Source: Pseudogemmobacter hezensis (GTDB lineage: Bacteria; Pseudomonadota; Alphaproteobacteria; Rhodobacterales; Rhodobacteraceae). From it: a stretch of 64,000 nt of DNA. Under the pieces are notes generated by a model that worked only from the letters and a program-made list of their open reading frames with translations, did not search any database and had not been told where the DNA came from. Location: contig NZ_JABJXT010000003.1 in the NCBI RefSeq assembly GCF_013155295.1, positions 1-64,000 of the forward strand. Reading direction: 5' to 3'. Numbering within the stretch: position 1 is the first letter of the stretch; each line of letters starts with the position of its first letter. The position numbers and the translations under genes were made by a program. Positions 8,940-17,652 of this stretch are shown piece by piece.

Positions 8940-10250
8940 TTACTGAATGTAGCCCGAGGCTTCCATTTCATCGGTAACCAGCGACTGGGCCGCGCTGAGG
9001 GCCTGATCAGCGGTCCTGGTGCCTGCCAGCGCGGCCGAGAACAGCTCTCCGACCGAGGTGCCAAGGCCCTGGAACTCGGGGATCGCCACGAATTGCACGC
9101 CGACATAGGGCACGGGCTTTACGCTGGGATTGGTGGGGTCCGCGGCATTGATCGAATCGAGCGTCATCTTCGCAAAGGGCAGCTTTGCGTATTCGGCATT
9201 CTCATAAAGCGAGGTGCGGGTGCCGGGCGGCACATTGGCCCACCCCTCACGCGAGGCCACCAGCGCCAGATAGTCCTTGTTCGTCGCCCAGTTGATGAAG
9301 GTCTTGGCCGCGTCCTGCTTCTGGCTGGACGACGGGATTGCCAGCGTCCAGGCCCAAAGCCAGTTGCCACGCTTGCCAAGGCCATTGTCGGGTGCCAGCG
9401 CAAAGCCCACATCCGCCGCCACCGTGGAATCCGCCCCGGTTACAAAGCTGGCGGCGACGGTGGCATCAATCCACATGCCGCATTTGCCTTGCTGGAACAG
9501 GGTCAGGTTTTCGTTGAACCCATTGTTCGAGGCCCCGGGCGGGCCGTAGTTGTTCATCAGATGCAGGTAGGAATCCAGCGTCGCCTTCCATTCCGGCTGA
9601 TCGAATTGCGGCACCCAGGCCTCATCAAACCAGCGTGCGCCGTAGGAATTGGCCATCGCGCTGAGGAAGGCGATATTCTCGCCCCAGCCCGCCTTGCCGC
9701 GCAGACAGATGCCATAGATCCCGGCGCTTTTGTCGGTCATGGCGGCAGCGGCGGTCTCGATCTCGGCCCAGGTGGGGGCGTCGGGCATGGTCAGCCCGGC
9801 CTTCTCCATCAGATCCTTGCGATACATCACCATCGAGCTTTCGCCGTAGAAGGGCGAGGCCATCAGATTGCCATCAACCGTCAGGCCGCCGCGAATGGCG
9901 GGCAAGAGGTCATCGGCGTCATATTCGGCCGGCAGATCGTTCAGGCTGACCAGCCAGCCCTGCTTGCCCCAGATCGGAACCTCATAGGTGCCGATGGTCA
10001 TCACGTCGAACTGGCCGCCATTGGTGGCGATGTCGGTGGTGACATTCTGGCGCAGGACGTTCTCTTCCAGCGTCACCCACTCGACTTTGATATCGGGGTG
10101 TTTGGCATAAAAATCATCCATCAGACCCTGCATGCGGATCATGTCGCCATTGTTGACGGTGGCGACCGTGATGGTGGTGTCGGCCATGGCCGCGCCAGTC
10201 AGCGCAAGCGCAGCCGTTGCGCCAAACAGCGCACGAAGCGTGATTTTCAT
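8940..10250 (-). CDS. smoE: Polyol ABC importer, periplasmic binding protein
   Basis: 436 residues with a Sec signal peptide (residues 1 to about 23, ending AAMA before DTTITVATV). Family 1 extracellular solute-binding protein (MalE/UgpB class), as in the sorbitol/mannitol importer of Rhodobacter. It delivers polyol to SmoF-SmoG in the periplasm. It is the first transport gene of the operon, preceded by a candidate operator palindrome at 10284-10318. Which polyol it prefers cannot be read from the sequence; the adjacent mtlK suggests mannitol and/or sorbitol. Confidence 0.92.
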   Translation of the reverse strand: MKITLRALFGATAALALTGAAMADTTITVATVNNGDMIRMQGLMDDFYAKHPDIKVEWVTLEENVLRQNVTTDIATNGGQFDVMTIGTYEVPIWGKQGWLVSLNDLPAEYDADDLLPAIRGGLTVDGNLMASPFYGESSMVMYRKDLMEKAGLTMPDAPTWAEIETAAAAMTDKSAGIYGICLRGKAGWGENIAFLSAMANSYGARWFDEAWVPQFDQPEWKATLDSYLHLMNNYGPPGASNNGFNENLTLFQQGKCGMWIDATVAASFVTGADSTVAADVGFALAPDNGLGKRGNWLWAWTLAIPSSSQKQDAAKTFINWATNKDYLALVASREGWANVPPGTRTSLYENAEYAKLPFAKMTLDSINAADPTNPSVKPVPYVGVQFVAIPEFQGLGTSVGELFSAALAGTRTADQALSAAQSLVTDEMEASGYIQ

Positions 10251-10283
10251 GGATCTCCTCCCAGAGAAACATCAGAGAAATGA

Positions 10284-10318
10284 GTGAGCATTTAATCGCA
10301 CTATGGTCAAATACTCAC
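10284..10318. promoter_or_regulatory. Candidate operator upstream of smoE
   Basis: GTGAGCATTT (10284-10293) and AAATACTCAC (10309-10318) form an inverted repeat with 9 of 10 positions matching and a 15-base spacer. It lies 34-68 bases before the smoE start codon and between smoE and the SorC-type regulator gene, the expected place for this regulator to bind. Confidence 0.55.
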
Positions 10319-10377
10319 GCAATCATATGATCCGTCAAGCCCTATCCTTTGCCGCAGGTGCAAAGACCCTGGGGGCC

Positions 10378-11334
10378 TCAGCTTTGCGAAAGGACGGCGG
10401 TGGCGGTGGTCTCGTCGGTGATCAGGATGTTGATAATGCGGGATTTAAGCGCAGCGCGGATCGCGTTCACCTTGGTTGCACCTGCGGCAACTCCCACCGC
10501 GGGCCGCGCCAGCCCCGGGGCCACAGGCACGCCGCCGGTGCGCCGGTTGGTGCCGACATCGAGGTAGGATCCGCTCGAATCATAGACCCAGCCGGCCACC
10601 TCGCCCGCCGCGCCTGCCGCCCACATCTCTTCCAGCTCACTGCGGGTGAAAAAGCCATCGGTCAGCAGGGGCGCATCCTCGGACATCTGCCCGACGCCGA
10701 CAAAGACCACATCGGCATTGCGCGCCAGATCAACCACCCGGCGCACCGGGGGCAGAGCGTGGAAGGCGGCGTTCTCTTCGGGCGTCGGGCTGATCACCGG
10801 CACCGGCATCGGGTAATGCGGCGCGCGCACCTTATCGGCGATGCGCATGACCACGTCGAAAAAGCTGGCCGATCCGTCAGGGGAGATATTGCCGATCAGC
10901 GAGACGATGCGATGCTGCATCGCGGCCATCGGGGTCAGGGCATCAACCATGCCGCGCATCGCCCGCCCGGTGCCCAGAGCGATGACCAGCGGCTCGCTCT
11001 GGCGCAGGAAACGCTCCAGCTCGGCGGCGGCGGCGCTGGCGACGGTTGCAACCGGATCGCCGCCCTGGCCCAGCGAGGGCATCACCCGGCAGCGGATCAG
11101 GCCAAAGCGGTTGCGCAATTCGCTTTCAAGGTCCAGGCAGCTTTGCAGCCGGTGGTTAAGGCGCACATGGATCAGCCCCTCGGCCATGGCGCGGGTCACC
11201 AGGCGCTGCGCCCGCTGACGCGAAATGCCCAGCTCGGTTGCGATCTGGTCCTGGGTCATGCCGCCGACATAATACAGCCAGCCCGCGCGGGCGGCATCAT
11301 CCTGTGGGGTGGTTTCAGGCTCGGCTCGGCTCAT
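10378..11334 (-). CDS. SorC/DeoR-type sugar-binding transcriptional regulator
   Basis: 318 residues. The N-terminal helix-turn-helix reads MTQDQIATELGISRQRAQRLV (about residues 26-46). The rest is the SorC sugar-binding domain, with the conserved VIALGTGRAM and VGVGQMSEDAPLL stretches of that phosphosugar-binding fold. It probably controls the smo operon in response to a polyol or its phosphate (inference from position). Its start codon overlaps the stop of the upstream HAD gene (ATGA), so both are cotranscribed. The gene matches the regulator found beside polyol operons in Rhodobacter. Confidence 0.88.
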   Translation of the reverse strand: MSRAEPETTPQDDAARAGWLYYVGGMTQDQIATELGISRQRAQRLVTRAMAEGLIHVRLNHRLQSCLDLESELRNRFGLIRCRVMPSLGQGGDPVATVASAAAAELERFLRQSEPLVIALGTGRAMRGMVDALTPMAAMQHRIVSLIGNISPDGSASFFDVVMRIADKVRAPHYPMPVPVISPTPEENAAFHALPPVRRVVDLARNADVVFVGVGQMSEDAPLLTDGFFTRSELEEMWAAGAAGEVAGWVYDSSGSYLDVGTNRRTGGVPVAPGLARPAVGVAAGATKVNAIRAALKSRIINILITDETTATAVLSQS

Positions 11335-12050
11335 CTGGGCGTCCTCAGGGCGGGGGCCAGCGTATAAAAGCTGTTGAAATCGGCAAAACGAAGGTGGGGC
11401 CTGGCGTCATCCGGCTCGGGCGGGGTGTCTGTTCCCATATGACTGCCGCCGGTAAAGCGCCAGACCGTCATGCCTGCCGCCAGCCCGGCGCGAATGCCAG
11501 GCAGGCTGTCCTCGATCACAAGACAGGCGGCAGGGTTGGCCCCCATTCGGGCCGCCGCATGCAGGAACAGATCGGGCGCGGGTTTGCCATGGGCCACCTC
11601 ATGGGCGGTAAAGGTGACGGGGCCAAGTCGCTTCCACAGGTCCACCAGACGCAGCGACATCTCGACCCGGCGCGGGCTGGACGAGGTTGCGACGCAGACC
11701 GGCACATCCAGCGCGTCCAGCATATCCCGGACGCCAGGCATGATCTGCAGCCCGCGTTTAAAGGCGTCCAGCAGGCGGTTGCGGTAGTCCTCTTCGAAAC
11801 CATCGGGCAGGGTAACCCCGAAATCGCGGCGGATCTCGGCGATTACGGTCGGATAGCTGCGCCCCAGGAAATGCCGCGCCACGTAGGCAAGGTCAATCTG
11901 AACCCCATGCTCTGCCAGCTCCTGGACCAGCATCCGGGCGCTGATGATCTCGCTGTCGATCAGAACGCCGTCACAGTCGAGAATAACCAGCTCTGGCACC
12001 CGCCCGGGTATCAGGCCTGACGAGGCGGCGTCCTGCGCCTGCGGTTCCAT
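11331..12050 (-). CDS. HAD-superfamily phosphatase linked to the polyol operon
   Basis: 239 residues from ATG 12050, which has a GGGAGG ribosome site; the open frame continues far upstream without coding character. HAD subfamily IA with a phosphatase/phosphomutase-type cap. Motif I is ILDCDGVLIDSE, motif II VATSSSPRR, motif III Lys in HGKPAPDLFL, motif IV IEDSLPGI. It probably hydrolyses a sugar or polyol phosphate, perhaps detoxifying a phosphorylated intermediate or tuning the inducer of the co-transcribed SorC regulator (inference). Confidence 0.85.
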   Translation of the reverse strand: MEPQAQDAASSGLIPGRVPELVILDCDGVLIDSEIISARMLVQELAEHGVQIDLAYVARHFLGRSYPTVIAEIRRDFGVTLPDGFEEDYRNRLLDAFKRGLQIMPGVRDMLDALDVPVCVATSSSPRRVEMSLRLVDLWKRLGPVTFTAHEVAHGKPAPDLFLHAAARMGANPAACLVIEDSLPGIRAGLAAGMTVWRFTGGSHMGTDTPPEPDDARPHLRFADFNSFYTLAPALRTPR

Positions 12051-12690
12051 TCGCGCCTCCCGGGCTGTGATCAGAGGGGTCGCGCCAGGGCGGGGGTCTC
12101 CTGGCGTGATGCTTTGCGCAAAGCATAGCCTGCGCCGATCAGAGCCGCCAATGCAAACCCCGCCGGAGCTTTCGCGCCAGGGAAGTCCCGCCTGCAATGG
12201 TTTTGTGGCAGGCATTCGCTGCGAAAACCGCGCTGGGCCCAGGAGCCTGGGCTGGTTCCTCAGCCCTGCAGATGCGCGAAAAACGCGGGGTTCGCGCAGA
12301 GTGCTGCGATACCCCCGCGTGCGGGCCGATTTAGAACAACCAGCTTCTGCCTGCCCGCCGTCTGCCTGCCCGTCATCTGGCTGTCTGTCCGTCATCTGGC
12401 TGAACAAGGCCCGCTGCGTGACAAGGGCAGCCATCAGGCTGCCGCAAGAAAAGCACCGCCGATATTTCGCCTATGATGCAGGTGAATACGATCAGGACCG
12501 AAATCATCCGCCGCCAGGATGTTGTTCGGAGGGCTGCCTGATTGAGCCCGATGCAGGGATTGCCCGCAACCCTGATCATGCCGAAGGTATTTCAAGCCCG
12601 CTTCAGGGCCCGTTTGCGGCAGGATCTGCAGCAGAGGATATTGGAAACCAAGGGTTCCGTGCTTTTCAACATGCTATACAGGGAAAAGGT
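12051..12690. other. Long intergenic region between the HAD gene and ffs
   Basis: 640 bases without a credible gene. It contains the promoter for the leftward HAD/regulator genes. A patch at about 12343-12402 is built from short direct repeats (TCTGCCTGCC and GTCATCTGGCTG, each twice). A 68-codon leftward frame at 12373-12579 begins with a hydrophobic stretch only after several residues and has no clear ribosome site, so I do not call it. Confidence 0.4.
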
Positions 12691-12784
12691 GAGAGGCTGG
12701 ACAACGACCCAAACGGATCTCGTTACGGCTGCTTCCTTCCGGACCTGACCGGGTTGGCGAGGCGCTCGCCCGCGCCAACCTCTC
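12691..12784 (-). ncRNA. ffs: Signal recognition particle RNA (4.5S, small bacterial type)
   Basis: On the minus strand the nearly invariant SRP core GGTCAGGTCCGGAAGGAAGC is present, carrying the GGAA tetraloop and the symmetric and asymmetric internal loops that bind Ffh. The ends pair: GAGAGG at the 5' end (12784-12779) with CCTCTC at the 3' end (12696-12691), giving about 94 nucleotides, as for the Alu-less bacterial RNA. The start agrees with a promoter placed exactly upstream. It is essential for cotranslational membrane targeting. Confidence 0.95.
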
Positions 12785-12791
12785 GGCTGTC

Positions 12792-12820
12792 GATATAGCC
12801 GCGCTTGCGCTTTGGTGCAA
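12792..12820 (-). promoter_or_regulatory. Sigma-70 promoter of ffs
   Basis: On the minus strand TTGCAC (12820-12815) and TATATC (12797-12792) are separated by exactly 17 bases. The -10 box lies seven bases before the predicted first nucleotide of the SRP RNA at 12784. This is the best matching housekeeping promoter I can read in the window. Confidence 0.75.
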
Positions 12821-12879
12821 GAGGGGCTCTGCCCAAGGGACGGGGACGGGGGCGGGGCCGTCAGGGCGGGGGGATCAGA

Positions 12880-13509
12880 TCACACAGGCAAGCCGGCCAT
12901 GCGGGCGCCGCTCAGCAGGTCATCGGCGGTATGATGCGCCCAGCGGCCGCTGGGGGGCAGCACATCCCTGACCTGAACCACGGTGCATCCGGCGCGATAG
13001 CCCGCCTCGGCCCCGGGCTCGCTGTCCTCGAACACAAGGCAGCGTTGCGGGGGCAGGCCCAGGCTTTCGGCCGCCATCAGATAGGGCTGCGGATCGGGCT
13101 TTGGCTTTGTGACTTCATCGACGGTGATCAGGCTGGCAAAGGCCGGCAGGATCCCGGTCAGTTCCAGCTTGCGCAGCGCCCCTTTGCGCCCGGACGAGGT
13201 CACCAGCACCGCAGGCACCTGCAGGCTGTCCAGCAGCTGCCGGGCCCCGGGTTTCAGATCCAGCCCGGCCTCCAGATCCTCGTAAAAGACCCGGTGCAGA
13301 TCGCTTTGCAGCCTGGCAGCATCCAGATGCGGCAGGGTCTCTTGCAGCCAGCGGGTGACGGATGGCTCATCCTTGCCGATCATGCTGTGCAGGAAATCGG
13401 CATCCACCGGATGGCCGTGGTCTGCAAACACCCGCAGGTTAGAGCGCAGCGCCAGCGCCTCTGTATCCACCAGCGTGCCATCCAGGTCGAAAAATACCGC
13501 GTCAAACAT
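12880..13509 (-). CDS. HAD-superfamily hydrolase, subfamily IA
   Basis: 209 residues. Motif [13 protein letters not shown], motif II LVTSSGRKGA, motif III TKPKPDPQPYL, motif IV VFEDSEPGAEAG. The layout resembles beta-phosphoglucomutase- and phosphoglycolate-phosphatase-like enzymes; the substrate, presumably a small phosphorylated metabolite, cannot be assigned. It is flanked upstream by a nucleotidase on the same strand (81 bases) and downstream by ffs. Confidence 0.83.
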   Translation of the reverse strand: MFDAVFFDLDGTLVDTEALALRSNLRVFADHGHPVDADFLHSMIGKDEPSVTRWLQETLPHLDAARLQSDLHRVFYEDLEAGLDLKPGARQLLDSLQVPAVLVTSSGRKGALRKLELTGILPAFASLITVDEVTKPKPDPQPYLMAAESLGLPPQRCLVFEDSEPGAEAGYRAGCTVVQVRDVLPPSGRWAHHTADDLLSGARMAGLPV

Positions 13510-13590
13510 TGACTGCCCTTTCTGATGGCCGTTTCGATCGCCCTTATGGGGGCATTTGCCGGGCCATTGGTCCGCCCCGACCCTGCACCA

Positions 13591-15519
13591 TCAAAGATGC
13601 AGGCGAAAGCGCGAAAAGCCCGACTGGATCAGCCCCAGGGCCTCGGGCCGCAGGGCGCTGGCCGAAGCGGTGCGCAGTTCTGCGCCGCTGCCGCTGTCGA
13701 AAAGGACAGAGGTTCCGGGCATCGGCTCAAAGCGCCAGCCAGGGCTGAGGTCGGGGGTGATCTCTCTGGTTTTGCGGATGTAATCGGCGATGATATCGGT
13801 GCAAAGCCTGCCCTCATCCAGCACCACTCGGCCCGCCGGGCGTCTGGGGTCATCGGTGACATGGTTGTTGGTGACCAGCACCACCGGATCGTCTGATGCG
13901 ATGCGACGCCCATCGATGCGCAGATCGCGGATCCGCCCGCCCATAACCGAGGCGCCGCGCATGCCGCGCACTGTGGGCTCGCAGGACAGGTCGATGCGGT
14001 AAGAGGCCCCGACGGCGGTTTCAAAGCTGAAGGCCGGGATGCTGGGGTTGATCAGCATCTGGTCCTGCAGGCCGGGCGTGATGCGGTTGAAAAGCGCGCT
14101 GGCCATGTCGAGACGCGCCGCCAGCCCCGCCCCGGTTGTCAAAAGCGCGGTCAGCGTATTGGGGAACGGATAGAGGCCAAAGACATGACGCAGGGAAATC
14201 GGGCCTGCTGCTATATCGCTGTAATTCAGCGGCCCGCCCCGCCCGCCAGAGCGATAGGCAGAGACCAGCGACACGATGGGCACGCCAAAAAGCGGCCCCT
14301 TGCTGATGCGGTTTCTGGTGTGCCAGGTGGTGGCGCGCCCGATCAGGCGCAGCGCCTGGCTGTCGGCGATATTGGCAAACCAGGTCGAAAGCGGCTCTGT
14401 CGCGGTGCCAAGGTGCTGGCGCATCCGAAACAGGGCGGCGGCATGATCCTGGGCCAGGGCGGTGGTCAAAGGCGCGGCTGCCTCGCGGATTGCACGGGCG
14501 GGCATTCCGGCGACAGCCTCGGGGCCGTTGATCAGATGCACCTTGCTTCTGGCGACCTGCCAGCCCTGATCGGCGGGGCGCAGCCACAGGTCGATCACCC
14601 CCAGATGCGAGCCCTCATTCCCCGGCTGCACAACCGGGATCCCGGCGATATGGCCCGATTTTTCATCCACGCGCGGATCTGCGTGGATTTGTTGGTCGGG
14701 AAAGGCAAGGTGGCTATGCCCGGCGATCACCGCATCGACGCCCGGCAAGGCGGCAATCGCGGCGGCCCGCGCGTCATTTATGTCAGCGTCATCCAGCCAG
14801 TGGGGTCTTTGCTGCGCGATCCCGGTATGGGCCAGACAGACCACCAGATCGGCGCCGCGCCGCCGCAGCTCTGGCACCCAGATGCGGGCGGTTTCCTCCA
14901 TCCCGCGGATGTTGAGCCGGTCGTCGATATGGCGGGCATTCCATTGCATCGTCTCGGGCGGGGTCAGGCCCAAAAGGCCGATTGTCACCTGACGCTGGCT
15001 GCCATCGGGCAAGGCGATCATGCGCGGGATCAGCGCCACAGGGCTGACCAGGTGCTGGTCATGCAAAGGAGACAGCCCCTGCACCGTCACCACATTGGTG
15101 GCCAGCACCGGGAAGTTCGCGGCCCCCGTCGCCTCGGCCAGCCGGGAAAGGCCATAGTCAAACTCATGATTGCCAAGCGCCACCGCATCATAGCCCAGGG
15201 TGTTGAAGGCCTGGATCGCCGGATGGATCCGCCTGCCGCGCCGCGAGGCCGCGGGCTCTGTCAGCGCACCGCCCTGCAGAAAATCCCCATTGTCGAGCAA
15301 AAGCGAGGCGGGCGCCCCCTCTTGCGCCAGCCGGATCAGGCAGGCGATCCGGGCAAGACCGCTGCCGGGCAGTTTGCGGTTCGCGTAATAATCATAGGAC
15401 AAAAGCTGCCCATGCAGATCGCTGGTTGCTATAAGCCGCAAAAGGCCAGACCCCTCTGGCCGTCCGTCGTCCTGAAAGAGCGTATCGCTCTGACGCCGGA
15501 TGTCGGTTCCTGCCGTCAC
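13591..15519 (-). CDS. 2',3'-cyclic-nucleotide 2'-phosphodiesterase / 3'-nucleotidase or 5'-nucleotidase family
   Basis: 642 residues, from a GTG at 15519. The N-terminal metallophosphatase domain has the family motifs ATSDLHGQL, LLDNGDFLQG, ALGNHEFDYG and the later VIAGHSH. The C-terminal substrate domain (about 360-642, 5'_nucleotid_C type) follows, with VVLVTNNHV. In CpdB/UshA relatives this enzyme is exported to salvage extracellular nucleotides, but no signal peptide is seen: the protein starts with a polar stretch before LLRLIATSDLHG. Either the true start differs or this is a cytoplasmic form. An AT-rich GATAATGATAT motif lies about 60 bases upstream. Confidence 0.88.
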   Translation of the reverse strand: MTAGTDIRRQSDTLFQDDGRPEGSGLLRLIATSDLHGQLLSYDYYANRKLPGSGLARIACLIRLAQEGAPASLLLDNGDFLQGGALTEPAASRRGRRIHPAIQAFNTLGYDAVALGNHEFDYGLSRLAEATGAANFPVLATNVVTVQGLSPLHDQHLVSPVALIPRMIALPDGSQRQVTIGLLGLTPPETMQWNARHIDDRLNIRGMEETARIWVPELRRRGADLVVCLAHTGIAQQRPHWLDDADINDARAAAIAALPGVDAVIAGHSHLAFPDQQIHADPRVDEKSGHIAGIPVVQPGNEGSHLGVIDLWLRPADQGWQVARSKVHLINGPEAVAGMPARAIREAAAPLTTALAQDHAAALFRMRQHLGTATEPLSTWFANIADSQALRLIGRATTWHTRNRISKGPLFGVPIVSLVSAYRSGGRGGPLNYSDIAAGPISLRHVFGLYPFPNTLTALLTTGAGLAARLDMASALFNRITPGLQDQMLINPSIPAFSFETAVGASYRIDLSCEPTVRGMRGASVMGGRIRDLRIDGRRIASDDPVVLVTNNHVTDDPRRPAGRVVLDEGRLCTDIIADYIRKTREITPDLSPGWRFEPMPGTSVLFDSGSGAELRTASASALRPEALGLIQSGFSRFRLHL

Positions 15520-15794
15520 CCTGGCGCCAACCGGATCAAAAGAGGCGGTGCTGTCATTCTTCTTCTGCAGAGTAATAAAATATCATTATCAACCTAAGGT
15601 TGTCATGGGTGCAGGGTTCCTGCAAGCATTTACGTGCAGGAACCGTGCTTTATCGGGTGACCGGGGCTTTTCGCAGCCAGGGCGACATGCGAAACCTGTC
15701 TGAACAAAGCCGTCCGGCGGGCCCCGCCAAGGCGGTTGCGGCAGCACAGGGCGAAACAGGTCAGGTCCAGGGACCGGCAGCAGCGGAGCAGATC

Positions 15795-16751
15795 ATGCAA
15801 CAGGCCGATATGGTGACATTTGGCGGCACCGGGCGCGACCGGGGCCATGCCCTTCGCGCAGACCCTGCGGCGCTGGCCGCGCTTTGGGCCGAGGGGCTGA
15901 TCCTGCCGCTCTGGCGTGGGCTTGTGCTGGCCGATGATCAGTCGCTGGGCTTTGTCAGCGCAGACGCGCGTATTCTGGCGGGGGCAGATGCGGGCGGGGC
16001 GGGTCGCGTGTTTCTGGGCCTCTGGCAGGGCAGGGGGGTCTTTGCGACCGACATTTCGGCCTGGCAACCCGAAGAGGGCGTCCCCGGCGAGACGGTATTC
16101 GACGCCGGGCGGCAGCCGCATCCGCATGCCCCGGCCGGACGCCAGTTCATCGAGCTACGCCAGATCATGGCAGCGCTTGACCCCGATGAGGCCGAGATGG
16201 CGGCCACCGCCCGCGCCTTGCTGGAATGGCATCGCGGCCACCGCTTTTGCGCCAGCTGCGGCCAGCTGTCAGAGCCAGGTGGCGGCGGCTGGCATCGCAA
16301 ATGCACCTCATGCCAGCGCATGCATTTCCCGCGCACCGATCCGGTGGTGATCATGCTGGTCACCCGTGGCAATGATCTTTTGCTGGGCCGCAGCCCCGGC
16401 TGGCCCGAGGGCATGTATTCCACCCTTGCGGGTTTTATCGAGCCGGGCGAGACCGTCGAGGCCGCCGTCCGCCGCGAGGTGCATGAAGAAACCGGGGTCA
16501 TCTGCGGCCCGGTGCGCTATCTGGCCAGCCAGCCCTGGCCCTTCCCGGCCTCGCTGATGCTGGGCTGCCATACCGAGGCCGAAAGCGAGACGATCACCCT
16601 GGATCCGGTCGAGCTGGAAGATGCGCTCTGGGTAAGCCGTGAAGACATGGTCCGGGTGGTCAATGGTACGCATGAGAAGGTGCGCCCGCCCCGGGCAGGC
16701 TCGATCGCGCGCTACCTGATCGAGAACTGGCTTGCGGATCGCGGGTATTGA
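15795..16751 (+). CDS. nudC: NAD(+) diphosphatase (NADH pyrophosphatase, Nudix)
   Basis: 318 residues from ATG 15795, preceded by GGAG at 15785-15788; longer in-frame starts (15687, 15600) lack a good site. The protein has the NudC plan: a variable N-terminal domain, a zinc ribbon (FCASCGQ ... KCTSC, four cysteines), and the Nudix domain with GFIEPGE...REVHEETGV. The NudC-specific SQPWPFPASLM follows. It hydrolyses NAD(H) to NMN(H) and AMP and can remove NAD caps from RNA 5' ends. It stands alone on the plus strand. Confidence 0.93.
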   Translation: MQQADMVTFGGTGRDRGHALRADPAALAALWAEGLILPLWRGLVLADDQSLGFVSADARILAGADAGGAGRVFLGLWQGRGVFATDISAWQPEEGVPGETVFDAGRQPHPHAPAGRQFIELRQIMAALDPDEAEMAATARALLEWHRGHRFCASCGQLSEPGGGGWHRKCTSCQRMHFPRTDPVVIMLVTRGNDLLLGRSPGWPEGMYSTLAGFIEPGETVEAAVRREVHEETGVICGPVRYLASQPWPFPASLMLGCHTEAESETITLDPVELEDALWVSREDMVRVVNGTHEKVRPPRAGSIARYLIENWLADRGY

Positions 16752-17054
16752 TTAGAATGCAGGGGGAATTGCCCTGCGGCTGCCGCCTCTCTGCCCCAAA
16801 ACCGCACCAAAGCCCTGGCAGTATAACCGGGGCAAGGGGCCAGTAGCGCCAGGCGGGCGCAGGGCGGGTATTGTTGGCCGGGGCTTGGTCGGGGCATTGT
16901 CTGTCCGTGCTTTTTGGCATTACCTGTCAAAGGGATCTGTCTTTCGGGGCAGTTTCGGGCGCAGGCATTTGCCAGCAGGCTGCAACTGGGCCGCAGCAGG
17001 GGGGCCGCCGCTGAGACGACCGATGGACAGAGTATTGACGGGCAGGGTGTATAT
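16752..17054. other. nudC to SRPBCC intergenic region
   Basis: About 300 bases without a gene. A short hairpin GCAGGG (16759-16764) / CCCTGC (16772-16777) lies just after nudC and may act in termination, although no T-run follows. The rest contains the promoter region of the SRPBCC gene. Confidence 0.4.
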
Positions 17055-17525
17055 ATGAATTTTCGCGCGAAGAAGGATATCGAGGCACCGCTTGATTTCG
17101 TCTGGCAGCAGCTGACCGATTTCCCGCAATATGAGCGGATGGCCGTGCGGCGCGGTGCCGAGGTTGAGCGCGTCGATCACCTGCGCACGCCTGGTGCAGG
17201 CATGGGCTGGCGCATCCGCTTTGCCTATAAGAACAAGCCCCGCAAGGTTTTGCTGCGTGTCGTTGAAATGAGTGTCAATCAGGCGCTGGATTTCGATCTC
17301 GACAGCCCCTCGGTTGCAGGCGGGATCCGGGTGGAACTGCTGGAACTGTCGCCCCGGCTGACACGGATTTCGCTTGCTGCTGAGATACGGCCAAAGACCC
17401 TGGCGGCCAGGCTGCTGATCCAGTCGCTGCGGCTGGTTAAAGGGCGCACGCAGCGGCGGCTGGATGGGCAGATGAACAAACTGGCCCAGCTGATCGAACA
17501 GCGCCTGCGCAACGGCGCGGGCTGA
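17055..17525 (+). CDS. SRPBCC-fold protein
   Basis: 156 residues from ATG 17055 (MNFRAKKDIEAPLDFVWQQL). The opening is the typical first strand and helix of START/Bet v 1-like SRPBCC proteins, with alternating beta strands and a long C-terminal helix (about 115-156). Such proteins have a deep hydrophobic pocket and bind lipids or other ligands; no catalytic residues can be assigned. The gene is convergent with fnrL. Confidence 0.75.
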   Translation: MNFRAKKDIEAPLDFVWQQLTDFPQYERMAVRRGAEVERVDHLRTPGAGMGWRIRFAYKNKPRKVLLRVVEMSVNQALDFDLDSPSVAGGIRVELLELSPRLTRISLAAEIRPKTLAARLLIQSLRLVKGRTQRRLDGQMNKLAQLIEQRLRNGAG

Positions 17526-17530
17526 GCCTG

Positions 17531-17649
17531 CTATGGGCCTGCGAGGGGCGCGGGGCTGTCACGCCTTTTCATGGCGGTTTTTCATGGCCGCCCGGCTATC
17601 GGCCTGCCCGGCTGGGGCCGCCCGGCTATGGGTCTGCGAGGGGCGCGGG
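17531..17649. repeat. 24-bp imperfect direct repeats between SRPBCC gene and fnrL
   Basis: CTATGGGCCTGCGAGGGGCG (continuing CGGG, 17531-17554) recurs at 17626-17649 with one base changed. The segment between them contains a further duplicated GGCCGCCCGGCTAT. It looks like a small slippage or recombination product in a convergent spacer. No terminator is obvious. Confidence 0.6.
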
Positions 17650-17652
17650 CGT

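Noticed and set aside
8712-10283. Long plus-strand frame opposite smoE
   Set aside because: It is the shadow of a binding-protein gene with signal peptide and family motifs.
12373-12579. 68-codon minus-strand frame with a hydrophobic stretch
   Set aside because: No ribosome site, no recognisable family and it crosses a patch of short direct repeats.
16914-17054. 47-codon N-terminal extension of the SRPBCC gene
   Set aside because: The SRPBCC fold starts at MNFRAKKDIEAP; the extension has no ribosome site and no fold-related sequence.
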